Assembly (NCBI GenBank): GCA_016707705.1
Contig: JADJHD010000001.1
Location: 405,110-469,109 of the forward strand
Source of the DNA: Bacteroidales bacterium
GTDB taxonomy: Bacteria > Bacteroidota > Bacteroidia > Bacteroidales > UBA4417
Reading direction: 5' to 3'
DNA: 64,000 nt
Part shown: in pieces, positions 29,126-37,847 of the stretch
How positions within the stretch are numbered: position 1 is the first letter of the stretch
Layout: every line of letters starts with the position of its first letter
The notes under the pieces: generated by a model
Told to the model about the DNA's origin: nothing
The model's input: the letters and a program-made list of their open reading frames with translations, nothing else
Database searches by the model: none
Translations under genes and position numbers: made by a program

Positions 29126-30124
29126 TTAAACCTTGCTTTTTTGTGATATTGCCTCAATGATTAATTGCCTGAAGAATAAATTCAATTTATTGCCAGAAGC
29201 CAGAACTTGTTTGGGAATTATGCTTCCTTCCGAAAACCCCGGAACTGTATTTACCTCCAAAAACCACCATTTCCCTTCAGTTAGAAAATAGTCGAACCTT
29301 ACAACCCCACTACAATTGAACTTATTATATAGTTCACGTGTAATTGACTGGCAATCTTCTAGTTCTGATGTTGAGATATTAGCAGGAGTAATTTCTTCTG
29401 CCATTCCTTTTGTATATTTTGCTTCATAGTCGAAAAAATCCTTCTTCGATATTACTTCAGTTACCGGCAATACAACCACCTCACCATTGGTCCGATAAAC
29501 ACCGCATGCCATCTCACGTCCTTTTATGAATTGCTGTATCAGGACTTCATCATCCTCACTGAACGCTTTTTTTACTGCATCCAACAACTCAATGGATTGA
29601 TAAACCTTTGTAACACCAACACTTGAGCCTGATTTATTAGGTTTCACAAAACAGGGCAAACCAACTTCAGTAATGATTCCATTCAGGTCAAGATTGAATT
29701 CTGACCTCACAATTATAGTTTTGGCCACATTCATGCCATATTGCAATGCCAAATCATTACAGAAATACTTATTGAAGGTAATTGCTGAAGTTGTCAGATC
29801 GCAACTTGTATAAGGTATGCCAATGATATCCAAATATCCCTGAAGCTTACCATCTTCACCTGGGGTCCCATGAATTGCAATAAATGCACAATCAAAGTAA
29901 ACCTTTTCCTGTTCCAAGGTTAATGTAAAATCATCTTTATCAACCGAATATGCTGTTCCCTCCGGACTTGTATAAGTCCAATTACGGGCTTTCATCAATA
30001 TTGGATATACATCAAATTCCTCTGCATCCAAATATTTGTTTACTACAGTAGCACTGCCAATAGAGACCTCGTATTCACCAGAATCTCCGCCCATCAATAA
30101 GGCAATCTTCAACCTTTGTATCAT
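29126..30124 (-). CDS. ddl: D-alanine-D-alanine ligase
   Basis: Ddl joins two D-Ala molecules with ATP for peptidoglycan precursors, in the cytosol. The 332-residue ATP-grasp protein has ALLMGGDSGEYEVSIGSA at the N-terminus, HGTPGEDGKLQGYLDIIGIPYTS, FVKPNKSGSSVGVTKV in the ATP-binding domain, and FLEVNTVPGFSEGSIIPKQ at the catalytic end, all typical. A promoter with near-consensus elements lies directly upstream (30142-30174). It is divergent from a PASTA-protein operon, a conserved Bacteroidota neighbourhood. Confidence 0.97.
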   Translation of the reverse strand: MIQRLKIALLMGGDSGEYEVSIGSATVVNKYLDAEEFDVYPILMKARNWTYTSPEGTAYSVDKDDFTLTLEQEKVYFDCAFIAIHGTPGEDGKLQGYLDIIGIPYTSCDLTTSAITFNKYFCNDLALQYGMNVAKTIIVRSEFNLDLNGIITEVGLPCFVKPNKSGSSVGVTKVYQSIELLDAVKKAFSEDDEVLIQQFIKGREMACGVYRTNGEVVVLPVTEVISKKDFFDYEAKYTKGMAEEITPANISTSELEDCQSITRELYNKFNCSGVVRFDYFLTEGKWWFLEVNTVPGFSEGSIIPKQVLASGNKLNLFFRQLIIEAISQKSKV

Positions 30125-30141
30125 ATGATTCAGCTATAATG

Positions 30142-30174
30142 CAAAGGTATGGAGTTATCCAGATTCACCACCAA
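30142..30174 (-). promoter_or_regulatory. Bacteroidota-type promoter of ddl
   Basis: On the minus strand a perfect -7 element TACCTTTG (30142-30149) is preceded by TTG (30172-30174) with a 22-base spacer. It ends 17 bases before the ddl ATG at 30124. A -7-like TATCTTTG on the plus strand (30185-30192) may serve the divergent PASTA operon. Confidence 0.55.
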
Positions 30175-30266
30175 TGGAAATTCATATCTTTGCATGAAGA
30201 AACAATAATTAGGCTTAATACCTGTTCTATAAATAGTGCATTTGCCTGATCTGATGCAATCCGGTT

Positions 30267-31094
30267 ATGAATTTAATTCAATTTATTACAACCAAACGAT
30301 TTGTCAAGCATCTTGGCATTTCTTTGTTATTGACAATCGCAATCAGCTGGATTACACTGACTTTTCTTCAGAGCTATACAAAGCACGGTTCAACTGTGGA
30401 GGTCCCATCCTTTGTTGGACTCACTCTTGAAGAGCTTGACAACCTAGAAAGCGCATCAGATTTTGATCTCACAGTTGTTGATTCAGTATATGACTATGAT
30501 AAAAAAGGTGGAATGATTGTCTCTCAGGACCCTCTTCCTAAGTCAAAGGTCAAACCGGGCCGCTCGATTTATCTTTCTGTAGTGGCATATGTTCCGGAAC
30601 AAATCAAAATGCCTGCTTTGGTTGATTTAAGTTTAAGACAGGCAAAGGCTTTGCTACAGACTTATGGCTTGAAACTGGGAAGCGTCAGAATGATTCCTGA
30701 TCCGGCTAAGAATGCCATTATTAAAATAACTTGTAAAGGCAAGTATATACAACCCGGAAGTTTGATTTCAAAAGGTTCGACTATTGACCTGTATGTTGGA
30801 TCAGGAACTGGAGGAACTGATGTTCAGATTCCATTCCTTATTGGAAAATCAAGAGCTGAGGCTATTTCAGAAATAACAAGGCTTGGGCTTCTAATTGGTT
30901 CTGAGGACTTTCAATCTGGCTCTGATTCAATTAGTGGAAGGGTATACCTGCAAGATCCAACTTATGTTTATGGAAAAAGAATTCCTGTTAGTTCAGGAAT
31001 TCAACTTACCTACAAATCAGATGACTCATTTGACTTTGATACCTATATACAAAATATGGTCATCGACACAATTATTAATGATAGCATTCAATAA
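30267..31094 (+). CDS. PASTA domain-containing membrane protein
   Basis: The 275-residue protein has a short cytosolic N-terminus, one membrane segment (about 16-34), and three extracytoplasmic PASTA modules starting VEVPSFVGLTLEEL (about 44), IKMPALVDLSLRQAKALLQTYGLKLGSV (about 112) and VQIPFLIGKSRAEAISEITRLGL (about 187). PASTA domains bind peptidoglycan stem or muropeptide fragments. No kinase or transpeptidase domain is attached, unlike the PASTA kinases and PBPs of Gram-positives. The location between ddl and rluD is conserved in Bacteroidota and suggests a cell-wall role. Confidence 0.9.
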   Translation: MNLIQFITTKRFVKHLGISLLLTIAISWITLTFLQSYTKHGSTVEVPSFVGLTLEELDNLESASDFDLTVVDSVYDYDKKGGMIVSQDPLPKSKVKPGRSIYLSVVAYVPEQIKMPALVDLSLRQAKALLQTYGLKLGSVRMIPDPAKNAIIKITCKGKYIQPGSLISKGSTIDLYVGSGTGGTDVQIPFLIGKSRAEAISEITRLGLLIGSEDFQSGSDSISGRVYLQDPTYVYGKRIPVSSGIQLTYKSDDSFDFDTYIQNMVIDTIINDSIQ

Positions 31095-31109
31095 TACAAA
31101 ACCTGCTTG

Positions 31110-33098
31110 ATGCGATTAAAACTGATAATGTCCATTCTGTTGTTCTCCTTGTGCCTTAGCGCATGGTCACAAGAGAAAATCTACAGTCTTGAGTATAATG
31201 GATTCTTGCGCGCTAAATCTCATCTGTTGAAGTCAGCTGGATATTTATACCCTGATACCCTGACTATAACACTGCCCGTTTTTGATGACTTCTCTGTCAT
31301 CTCCACTTGGCCTGACAAATTCATATGGGCTGATAATTTCACTTATGTCAATACTGACTTTGGAGTAAATCCACCAACAATTGGTGTGGCGACCTTTGAT
31401 GCAATTGATGAATCAGGCACCTTGTATTCAAATGCAGGTCCTTATCAATTTGAAGCTGACCAACTCACCTCACAGGCTATCAGACTGGATTCCATCTTCT
31501 CACCTTTTGCCAGAGCCATAAATGTCAGCGATTCTGTTTACCTGAGTTTCTATTATCAGCCGCAAGGAAGAGGATCCATGCCAGCCAAACGTGATTCGCT
31601 AATCCTTGAATTTCATTCACCGGCAGAATTTGACACTATTACCTCAAGTTCAGGAACACAGATTAATCCAAAGTGGCATTATGTATGGTCAACACCGGGA
31701 GGAACACAGGTCGACACTTTTGCATTACAGCATAATAGTTATTTCCAACAAGTCCTCATTCCTATCACCGATAGCTCACGCTACTATAAGAATGGTTTCA
31801 GATTCAGGTTCCGCAATTATGCAAGCCTTGCAAACAATTATGTGCCTGATTGGCAAAGTAACGGGGATCAATGGAATATTGATGTGGTTTATCTAAACAC
31901 AGGACGCAGTATTCAGGATTCTGTGTTGAAGGATATTGCTTTCGCTGATAGAGCTCCTTCGATGCTAAAACGTTTTGAAGCAATGCCTTACAGGCAATAT
32001 GGAGAGAATTTCGTTGAAGAAATGAAAGATACACTAGATATTAAGATTGCTAACCTTGATGAAGTAAATCAGAATGCATCCTATAAGTATTCAGTTCAGA
32101 AAGATTCTCAGTCGCCATTCAAGACTTATGAAGGAGGCACTTATACTCTTTTTCCTTTTAGCACAAACGGTTACTCGTCATATCAACCATTCTCACGTCC
32201 TCCGGTAAACTTCCTCTATTCTCCCTTTGAAAATCAGGAGAAGATTGTCTACCACACTACACATATCTTAACAACCGACCCTTCAATGACTGTGAAAACA
32301 AATGATACAATAAGGTTTTCACAGGTATTCAGCAATTATTATGCATATGATGATGGAACAGCAGAGGCTGGTGTTGGTCTGAATGGAGCCTCCGGTTCCT
32401 ATGCAATTCGTTTTGACCTGAATGTTTCAGATACCCTTCGTGGAATTCAATTCTATTTCAATCAGGTTTTGTCGGGTTCTGAAGAAAAATACTTTGACAT
32501 TACAGTATGGAACGACTCATTTGGCAAGCCCGGCAATATCATTAAGCAATTAAATGAAGTCACACCCACAATGTCGGATAGCCTGAATACCTATCATACT
32601 TATTGGTTTGACAGCCCCCTGGTGATGGATGCTCTGAACTTCCCTGGATTAATATTTTATGTTGGATGGCAACAGTACTCAATTGACAATCTGAACGTTG
32701 GTCTTGACAGATATAATGACTCACATCAGAACCGTTTTTATAATGTGGACGGAAACTGGCAGATGAGTGACAATCAGCATGCAGGCTCACTTATGATCAG
32801 GCCAGTTGTTGGTAAGGTCAACCCATTGGGCATTGCACCAAAGCCAATCAATCAGGAAATTAAAATAACACCCAACCCTGTAAACAATGGAGAATTACAT
32901 ATAATTCTACCCACTGAATGGAACAAAGAGCCAAACTCGATTCTTGTCAGCATTTTCTCTTCTTCCGGCTCTGTTCAATTAAACAGTGTGTGGACTGAAA
33001 CAATCGACATCGGATTATTGCCCCCGGGATTATATCTGGCTTCAGTAGTAAACAAACAAACCAGTGAAAAGGCTACCATAAAATTTGTGGTTCTGTAA
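31110..33098 (+). CDS. T9SS type A sorting domain-containing secreted protein
   Basis: The protein of about 662 residues starts with a signal peptide (MRLKLIMSILLFSLCLSAWSQ) and ends with a Por-secretion-system type A domain: ITPNPVNNGELHIILP, VSIFSSSGSVQLN, IDIGLLPPGLYLASVVN, and ATIKFVVL as the final strand. The middle is beta-rich, with no catalytic motif I recognise. It should be exported by type IX secretion and anchored to the cell surface or released. The TTG at 31107 precedes an ATG at 31110, which is preferred. It follows the PASTA gene by 15 bases and precedes rluD by 15, so the three form one operon. Confidence 0.85.
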   Translation: MRLKLIMSILLFSLCLSAWSQEKIYSLEYNGFLRAKSHLLKSAGYLYPDTLTITLPVFDDFSVISTWPDKFIWADNFTYVNTDFGVNPPTIGVATFDAIDESGTLYSNAGPYQFEADQLTSQAIRLDSIFSPFARAINVSDSVYLSFYYQPQGRGSMPAKRDSLILEFHSPAEFDTITSSSGTQINPKWHYVWSTPGGTQVDTFALQHNSYFQQVLIPITDSSRYYKNGFRFRFRNYASLANNYVPDWQSNGDQWNIDVVYLNTGRSIQDSVLKDIAFADRAPSMLKRFEAMPYRQYGENFVEEMKDTLDIKIANLDEVNQNASYKYSVQKDSQSPFKTYEGGTYTLFPFSTNGYSSYQPFSRPPVNFLYSPFENQEKIVYHTTHILTTDPSMTVKTNDTIRFSQVFSNYYAYDDGTAEAGVGLNGASGSYAIRFDLNVSDTLRGIQFYFNQVLSGSEEKYFDITVWNDSFGKPGNIIKQLNEVTPTMSDSLNTYHTYWFDSPLVMDALNFPGLIFYVGWQQYSIDNLNVGLDRYNDSHQNRFYNVDGNWQMSDNQHAGSLMIRPVVGKVNPLGIAPKPINQEIKITPNPVNNGELHIILPTEWNKEPNSILVSIFSSSGSVQLNSVWTETIDIGLLPPGLYLASVVNKQTSEKATIKFVVL

Positions 33099-33113
33099 TG
33101 CAATCCGTTTCGA

Positions 33114-34148
33114 ATGATTAATGAACCCGAAGACCTGAATCTTACCGGAGAAGAAAACGACCTCTATGAACATTTCAGGTTCATAGTCGACAAAGGCCAA
33201 GCCTTGCTCAGGATTGATAAGTTCCTTCAATCCAAACTTCCTTCAATTTCCAGAAATAAAATTCAGAATGCAGCACATGCTGGATCGATTTTAGTCAATG
33301 GAGCAGCTATTAAACCTAATCATAAGGTTCATCCATCTGACATCATTTCAATAGTGCTGACTGTACCACCAAGGGAAACTGATATTATTCCGGAGGACTT
33401 GCCAATTGAAATAGTTTATGAGGATGATGAACTGCTGGTTGTAAATAAGGCAGCTGGAATGGTTGTTCATCCAGCACATGGCAACTTTAATGGAACTCTT
33501 CTGAATGCGCTCTTATTCAAATTCCTAAGCGACCCAAATAAAGATATTAAGCCATATCTGGTTCATAGAATTGATAAAGATACTTCCGGATTACTCCTGG
33601 TTGCCAAAAATGAAATCTCTCAGTCAATTTTAGCCAGAAGTTTCTTTGATCATAAGGTTGACAGGAGATATGTTGCATTGGTCTGGGGTGATATAAAAGA
33701 AGTTGAAGGTACTATTCATGGACATATTGGGAGAAGCCTGAGAGACCGGCAAATGATGGATGTATTTGTTGACGGTAGCTATGGAAAAGAAGCTACAACG
33801 CATTATAAGGTGATTCAGAGGTTCAATTATGTCACATTGGTTGAATGCATTCTTGAAACAGGCAGGACTCATCAGATAAGGGCTCATATGAAACATATTG
33901 GCCATCCCCTGTTCAGCGATGCCAAATATGGAGGTGATCAGATCCTGAAAGGAACCACATTTACCAAATACAAACAATTTGTAAATAATTGCTTTGAAAT
34001 TCTTCCTAGGCAGGCGCTTCATGCCAGAACGCTGTCTTTCGTTCATCCAAAGACAGGCAAACTGATGAAATTTGAATCAGAACTTCCTGACGATATGAAG
34101 CAGGTAATTTCGAAATGGGAAAATTATTGTCTGCAAGACAGGATTTAG
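33114..34148 (+). CDS. rluD: RluA/RluD-family 23S rRNA pseudouridine synthase
   Basis: The 344-residue protein has an N-terminal S4 RNA-binding domain (LRIDKFLQSKLPSISRNKIQNAA) and a PseudoU_synth_2 catalytic domain with LLVVNKAAGMVVHPAHGN and HRIDKDTSGLLLVAKNE, catalytic Asp at residue 154. It also has RTHQIRAHMKHIGHPLFSDAKYGG near the end. It isomerises specific uridines in large-subunit rRNA; the RluD type (positions 1911, 1915, 1917) is inferred from the S4 domain and genomic neighbourhood. RlmH, which methylates pseudouridine 1915, is encoded 5 kb upstream. Confidence 0.92.
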   Translation: MINEPEDLNLTGEENDLYEHFRFIVDKGQALLRIDKFLQSKLPSISRNKIQNAAHAGSILVNGAAIKPNHKVHPSDIISIVLTVPPRETDIIPEDLPIEIVYEDDELLVVNKAAGMVVHPAHGNFNGTLLNALLFKFLSDPNKDIKPYLVHRIDKDTSGLLLVAKNEISQSILARSFFDHKVDRRYVALVWGDIKEVEGTIHGHIGRSLRDRQMMDVFVDGSYGKEATTHYKVIQRFNYVTLVECILETGRTHQIRAHMKHIGHPLFSDAKYGGDQILKGTTFTKYKQFVNNCFEILPRQALHARTLSFVHPKTGKLMKFESELPDDMKQVISKWENYCLQDRI

Positions 34149-34176
34149 TCCCCCTTATTAATCTCTGACTAAAAGG

Positions 34177-34485
34177 CTATTCTGAAGATTCTTTTCTGAG
34201 AATTTTTCTGCACCTCAATATTTCGTCTACCCACAGATAAGCAAGAAAAGGAATAACCAATACCACAAGTTTATTATAAGCCCAGGCTATGCTGAATTCG
34301 AAATGAATAGCGTGCATAACCGCTCTTGTTATGCCACATCCAAAACACTCCCGGTGAAAGATTAATTTTGAAAGACAAAGGTTAGCTGTAGACTTGTCGA
34401 AAATATCAGAAGGTAAACAGAATAAAACTAAAGGGCTTACCAGAAGTAAGCCCAAATAGATTTTCGTAAGATTTTTTTTGTTCAA
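34177..34485 (-). CDS. DUF2752 domain-containing membrane protein
   Basis: The 102-residue protein has two or three membrane segments and the DUF2752 signature CFGCGITRA (Cys47 and Cys50) followed by a His-rich helix and the W-A-x-N-x-L motif. The function of the family is unknown; it is often found next to other small membrane proteins in Bacteroidota. It follows the YqaE/Pmp3-like gene by 6 bases. Confidence 0.85.
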   Translation of the reverse strand: MNKKNLTKIYLGLLLVSPLVLFCLPSDIFDKSTANLCLSKLIFHRECFGCGITRAVMHAIHFEFSIAWAYNKLVVLVIPFLAYLWVDEILRCRKILRKESSE

Positions 34486-34491
34486 TGCTTG

Positions 34492-34839
34492 TTATTTTCT
34501 GAGAACATGAACAAGTGCATGAATTACACCTGGTAATCCACAAAGTAATGTTAGTATAACATTGACAATGAAAGGCTTGCCAGCTTCATTATACTTAAGG
34601 TAAACAGCCAATGGAGGAAGAAGGAAAGCCAGGATCACGAGCAAAATGATATCATCATCAGATTCTGATTTTGAAGTCTGCTTTGCCTGATTTTGCTGGG
34701 TGGCATCAGACTCACTCTTAACGACTATCTCCTTCTGATTTTGCTTTCCTGGAAAAGCAGCGTCAACGGATTGAATAAAACCGAAAACAAAGAAAACGAG
34801 AAGCAGAGGTGCTACAACTTTAAGTAATAAACTTTTCAT
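34492..34839 (-). CDS. YqaE/Pmp3-family membrane protein with N-terminal extension
   Basis: The C-terminal 55 residues match YqaE/Pmp3: ILAFLLPPLAVYLKYNEAG, VNVILTLLCGLPGVIHALVHVL. Canonical family members are about 50-60 residues and are linked to salt or membrane stress. Here the protein carries an extra N-terminal signal-like hydrophobic segment (MKSLLLKVVAPLLLVFFVFG) and a charged Gln/Ser-rich linker of about 40 residues, so it may be exported or placed differently in the membrane. The start at 34839 fits the signal-like segment. It precedes the DUF2752 gene. Confidence 0.85.
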   Translation of the reverse strand: MKSLLLKVVAPLLLVFFVFGFIQSVDAAFPGKQNQKEIVVKSESDATQQNQAKQTSKSESDDDIILLVILAFLLPPLAVYLKYNEAGKPFIVNVILTLLCGLPGVIHALVHVLRK

Positions 34840-34880
34840 ACAAATAGGGATATAGTTTGACATTTATTTAATTTCGCTAT

Positions 34881-34911
34881 CAAATATAACGCAAAATCGA
34901 TCATGCGAAAC
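34881..34911 (-). promoter_or_regulatory. Promoter of the YqaE/DUF2752 pair
   Basis: On the minus strand TATATTTG (34881-34888) is a good -7 element. A TTTC (near 34908-34911) is about 18-19 bases upstream, close to the -33 TTTG spacing. It ends about 40 bases before the start codon at 34839. Confidence 0.45.
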
Positions 34912-35781
34912 ACCCTCATTTTATTTTTTTTCTTTATTATCGAATTCACATTTGCCCAGGTAACAGAATTAACTGGAGCAATTTTGATCGGAAAATCAGA
35001 ATTGATGAGTTACATGATTGTATATGAAATCAATGAGAATAATCAGATATCCGGATACTCAGTAGCTGATCTTAATGGGATATCAGAAACAAAAGCCAAA
35101 ATATCTGGTGAATACAATCCAAAAAAGAAATCTTTGAGATTCGAGGAGAAGAAAATTATCAGCTCTTTGGTAAAGATTCCATTTGGAGATTTTTGTCTGA
35201 TGAAAGTAAATGGAAAGTTTGAGAAAAAGAACGGTAAGCACATCTTCACTGGAAAATTTATTTCTGCCGCATCCAACACCAAGCTAAGCTGTGACTCAGG
35301 TACTATAATTATGACCACTGCACAAGAGATTTATGAAATTGCAGCCAAAGCAAGTAAAATAATAGATAAAATGCCTTTGCCTGACAGTGTCAGTAAAGCC
35401 CTTAATGAAAAGATCGGCCCAATAAAAGGTGTTGAAAAAGTAAAAACAGTTTTACCCGGAAGTATTACTGAGTACACCATTAAGACTGATACAATTCAAT
35501 TGGATATTTTAGATGATATGCTGGAAGATGGAGATAAAATTTCCATTTATAAAAACAATTCGAAGATAGTTTCAGAGCTCGCAACTACCAATGAGGTGAA
35601 GACGATGAGATTTGGAGTTCCAAGGGATGAGAAAGTTGTAGTTTTTACAATTGTTGCTTGCAATGAAGGGACCTCTCCTCCTAATACCATTAAAGTAGTA
35701 CTGACTAATGGCAAACAAAAGGAACTGATTATAGCCCAACTGCGCAAAGACCAAACAATCAAAATAATGCTCAAAAGATGA
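34903..35781 (+). CDS. Secreted protein of unknown function
   Basis: The 292-residue protein has a signal peptide (MRNTLILFFFFIIEFTFAQ). The first half is a beta-rich domain that includes SGYSVADLNGI and GEYNPKKKSLRFEE. The second half (about residues 190-292) has IQLDILDDMLEDGDKISIYKN, and ACNEGTSPPNTIKVVLTNG, resembling a recurring secreted domain of Bacteroidota that carries the phrase eDGDxVsi and AxNxGxxPPNT. I recognise no catalytic residues. It is divergent from the YqaE pair and ends near a bidirectional terminator. Function is not known. Confidence 0.7.
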   Translation: MRNTLILFFFFIIEFTFAQVTELTGAILIGKSELMSYMIVYEINENNQISGYSVADLNGISETKAKISGEYNPKKKSLRFEEKKIISSLVKIPFGDFCLMKVNGKFEKKNGKHIFTGKFISAASNTKLSCDSGTIIMTTAQEIYEIAAKASKIIDKMPLPDSVSKALNEKIGPIKGVEKVKTVLPGSITEYTIKTDTIQLDILDDMLEDGDKISIYKNNSKIVSELATTNEVKTMRFGVPRDEKVVVFTIVACNEGTSPPNTIKVVLTNGKQKELIIAQLRKDQTIKIMLKR

Positions 35782-35873
35782 AACTTTTCAAGCTTTCAAT
35801 CTAAATATGGTTGAAAGGTCAGAAGATAATATCTGAATGGATGATAGGATTTCAAAACGATACTGTTCATCAA

Positions 35874-35903
35874 TAAAAAAGGGGCTTGAAAGCCCCTTTT
35901 TTA
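35874..35903. terminator. Bidirectional terminator
   Basis: The hairpin GGGGCT-TGAA-AGCCCC (35881-35896) is flanked by A runs upstream and T runs downstream, so it can end transcripts from both the plus-strand secreted-protein gene and the minus-strand outer-membrane gene that converge here. Confidence 0.85.
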
Positions 35904-35920
35904 TTGATTCTTATTTCAGA

Positions 35921-36484
35921 CTAAAGCTTCACCGCAATTCCAAGGTTCAGGTAGGAAATTCCATAACCTAACTCAAGCATTCCGGCAAATTTATCTGAGA
36001 AGTAATAACGTCCTCCGGCGAACCATGACCAGGTTACACCACCGTAACTGTCAGAAGAATAACCAGTTTGAATTGTTCCATACTCTTTGTTGGTAGCTAT
36101 CCAGTAGCCTAACAGGATTCCGGTATAGGTATCCAGTTTATCCAAAAAATTATAATGCAGGTATCCTCTTGGACCTATAATAATATTGGTGTATTTCCAT
36201 CCATATGTACCACCACCCCAGTTGTATTCTGATTTAAAGCCTGAATAACCAAGGTATCCGCCAACACCTAAAGCACCTTTACCATCAAACAATTCATCCT
36301 TAACACAAACTTCCAATGATGCTGATAACGGAGGAGTTGTGCTCTTATAGTATGAGCCACTATAAAGGGTTGATCCTAAACCAATACCCAAGTTCAATAC
36401 TTTATCTCCCTTGGCAATTGGTTGTGCATTGGCCAGAATTCCACAGGCAAACAATGCAACTAACAATAATCCTTTAATTTTCAT
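35921..36484 (-). CDS. Outer-membrane beta-barrel protein
   Basis: The 187-residue protein has a signal peptide (MKIKGLLLVALFACGILANAQ) and alternating aromatic-hydrophobic strands typical of an eight-stranded barrel, with strands such as GALGVGGYLGYSGF, NIIIGPRGYLHYNFL, WSWFAGGRYYFS and GMLELGYGISYLNLGIAVKL as the final strand. No enzymatic motif is seen. It has its own promoter and terminator, so is monocistronic. It may be a structural or adhesion porin of the OmpX/OMP_b-brl type. Confidence 0.85.
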   Translation of the reverse strand: MKIKGLLLVALFACGILANAQPIAKGDKVLNLGIGLGSTLYSGSYYKSTTPPLSASLEVCVKDELFDGKGALGVGGYLGYSGFKSEYNWGGGTYGWKYTNIIIGPRGYLHYNFLDKLDTYTGILLGYWIATNKEYGTIQTGYSSDSYGGVTWSWFAGGRYYFSDKFAGMLELGYGISYLNLGIAVKL

Positions 36485-36518
36485 GTCTTAAAGTTTTAAG
36501 TTTAACATTTGGTTTTAA

Positions 36519-36526
36519 CAAATATA
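36519..36526 (-). promoter_or_regulatory. -7 promoter element of the outer-membrane gene
   Basis: On the minus strand TATATTTG matches TAnnTTTG and lies 34 bases before the ATG at 36484. No good -33 element is visible. Confidence 0.4.
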
Positions 36527-36699
36527 CGACTGAAAGCAGAAATAAGGAACTAGTTTGGGCAGTAATCAGAAAAAGATTTCAACATTGATTTATTAATAAA
36601 TTCCATAAAAACCCCTTAAAATAGGGAGAAGTTCAAACCCGAGATAGCTCTTTTGCAAAACAACATAAGCCTGAAAATAACCCAAAACTAAATAATTCA

Positions 36700-37845
36700 T
36701 TAAGGATTTGAATCCACATCAGATTCAATCCAGTTATAAAGAGAATCCCTTTCAACGGGAATCATGCCTGCATCTCTGATAAGTTGTTTTAATTCTTCCG
36801 ATCCCAATGCCGGATTCTGGTCATCAGCTCCAGCCATGGAGTATATTTTTGTAGAGTCATTTATTGTCCCGTCAAGATCATCAACTCCAAAGGAAAGCGA
36901 CAAAGCTGCCATTTGTTTTCCAATCATTGGCCAATAAGCCTTCAGATGAGGAATATTGTCAAGGAATATTCTCGACACTGCATAATTACGAAGATCTTCC
37001 AAAACACTCACCTCTCCTACCCAGGAGAGTTCGTTATTCTTACTCTTAAATTTAAGAGGAATGAAGGCATTAAATCCGGAAGTTTTATCCTGAAGGTTTC
37101 TCAGTCTCAATAGGTGGTCAACCCTGTGTTCATATTTCTCAACATGTCCGTAGAGAATAGTACAGTTTGTAGGAATTCCGTTTCTATGAGCAACTTCATG
37201 AACTTCTAGCCAAGCTTCGGAAGTAGATTTTTTACCACAAATCACCTCACGGACCTTTTCATCAAAGATTTCAGCACCACCTCCTGGCAGACTGTTCAAC
37301 CCAGCTTCTTTCAGGATGGCATAACCCTCATCAAGACTCAATCCGGCCTTCTTTACCATGTATTCAATTTCAATCGCGGTAAAGGCCTTGATATGAATTT
37401 CGGGTCGGGTTTCCCTCACTTTCCTGATCAACTCAGCATAGTAATGTATATCTCGTCCCGGATGAACTGCTCCCACGATATGCACCTCTGTTATTTCATC
37501 ACCCAGGTTCCTGACAGTTTCAACCATTTCAGAAATAGTGAGTTCCCAGGATTCTTTACTCTGATGATGAGAATAGGAGCAAAACTTGCAATCGTACACA
37601 CAGATATTTGTTGGCTCAATGTGCACGTTTCTATTGTAAAAGGCATATTTGCCATTTATCGATTGCCTGACAAAATCAGCTAGTATTGATAAAAATGGCA
37701 GATCCGCATGATAATACAGCTCAATAGCTTCTTCAGCAGTGATTCGTTGTTTATTAAGAACTTTTGAAGCGATTAACTTAAGCGATTCGGTATAGTTCGG
37801 TGATTTCAATATCAGTTCAGTGTATCCCATTTCTTTTATTTGCAT
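36700..37845 (-). CDS. mqnE: Aminofutalosine synthase (radical SAM)
   Basis: MqnE joins the enolpyruvyl-benzoate product of chorismate dehydration with S-adenosylmethionine to give aminofutalosine, in the futalosine route to menaquinone. The 381-residue protein shows the radical-SAM cluster CX3CX2C at Cys82, Cys86 and Cys89 (ICVYDCKFCSY), preceded by HIEPTN, and the MqnE blocks EVHIVGAVHPGRDIHYY, GLNSLPGGGAEIFDEKVR, and ILYGHVEKYEHRVDHLLRLR. It is the last gene of the minus-strand operon and starts two bases after the stop of the protease gene, so translation is likely coupled. Confidence 0.95.
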   Translation of the reverse strand: MQIKEMGYTELILKSPNYTESLKLIASKVLNKQRITAEEAIELYYHADLPFLSILADFVRQSINGKYAFYNRNVHIEPTNICVYDCKFCSYSHHQSKESWELTISEMVETVRNLGDEITEVHIVGAVHPGRDIHYYAELIRKVRETRPEIHIKAFTAIEIEYMVKKAGLSLDEGYAILKEAGLNSLPGGGAEIFDEKVREVICGKKSTSEAWLEVHEVAHRNGIPTNCTILYGHVEKYEHRVDHLLRLRNLQDKTSGFNAFIPLKFKSKNNELSWVGEVSVLEDLRNYAVSRIFLDNIPHLKAYWPMIGKQMAALSLSFGVDDLDGTINDSTKIYSMAGADDQNPALGSEELKQLIRDAGMIPVERDSLYNWIESDVDSNP

Positions 37846-37847
37846 TC

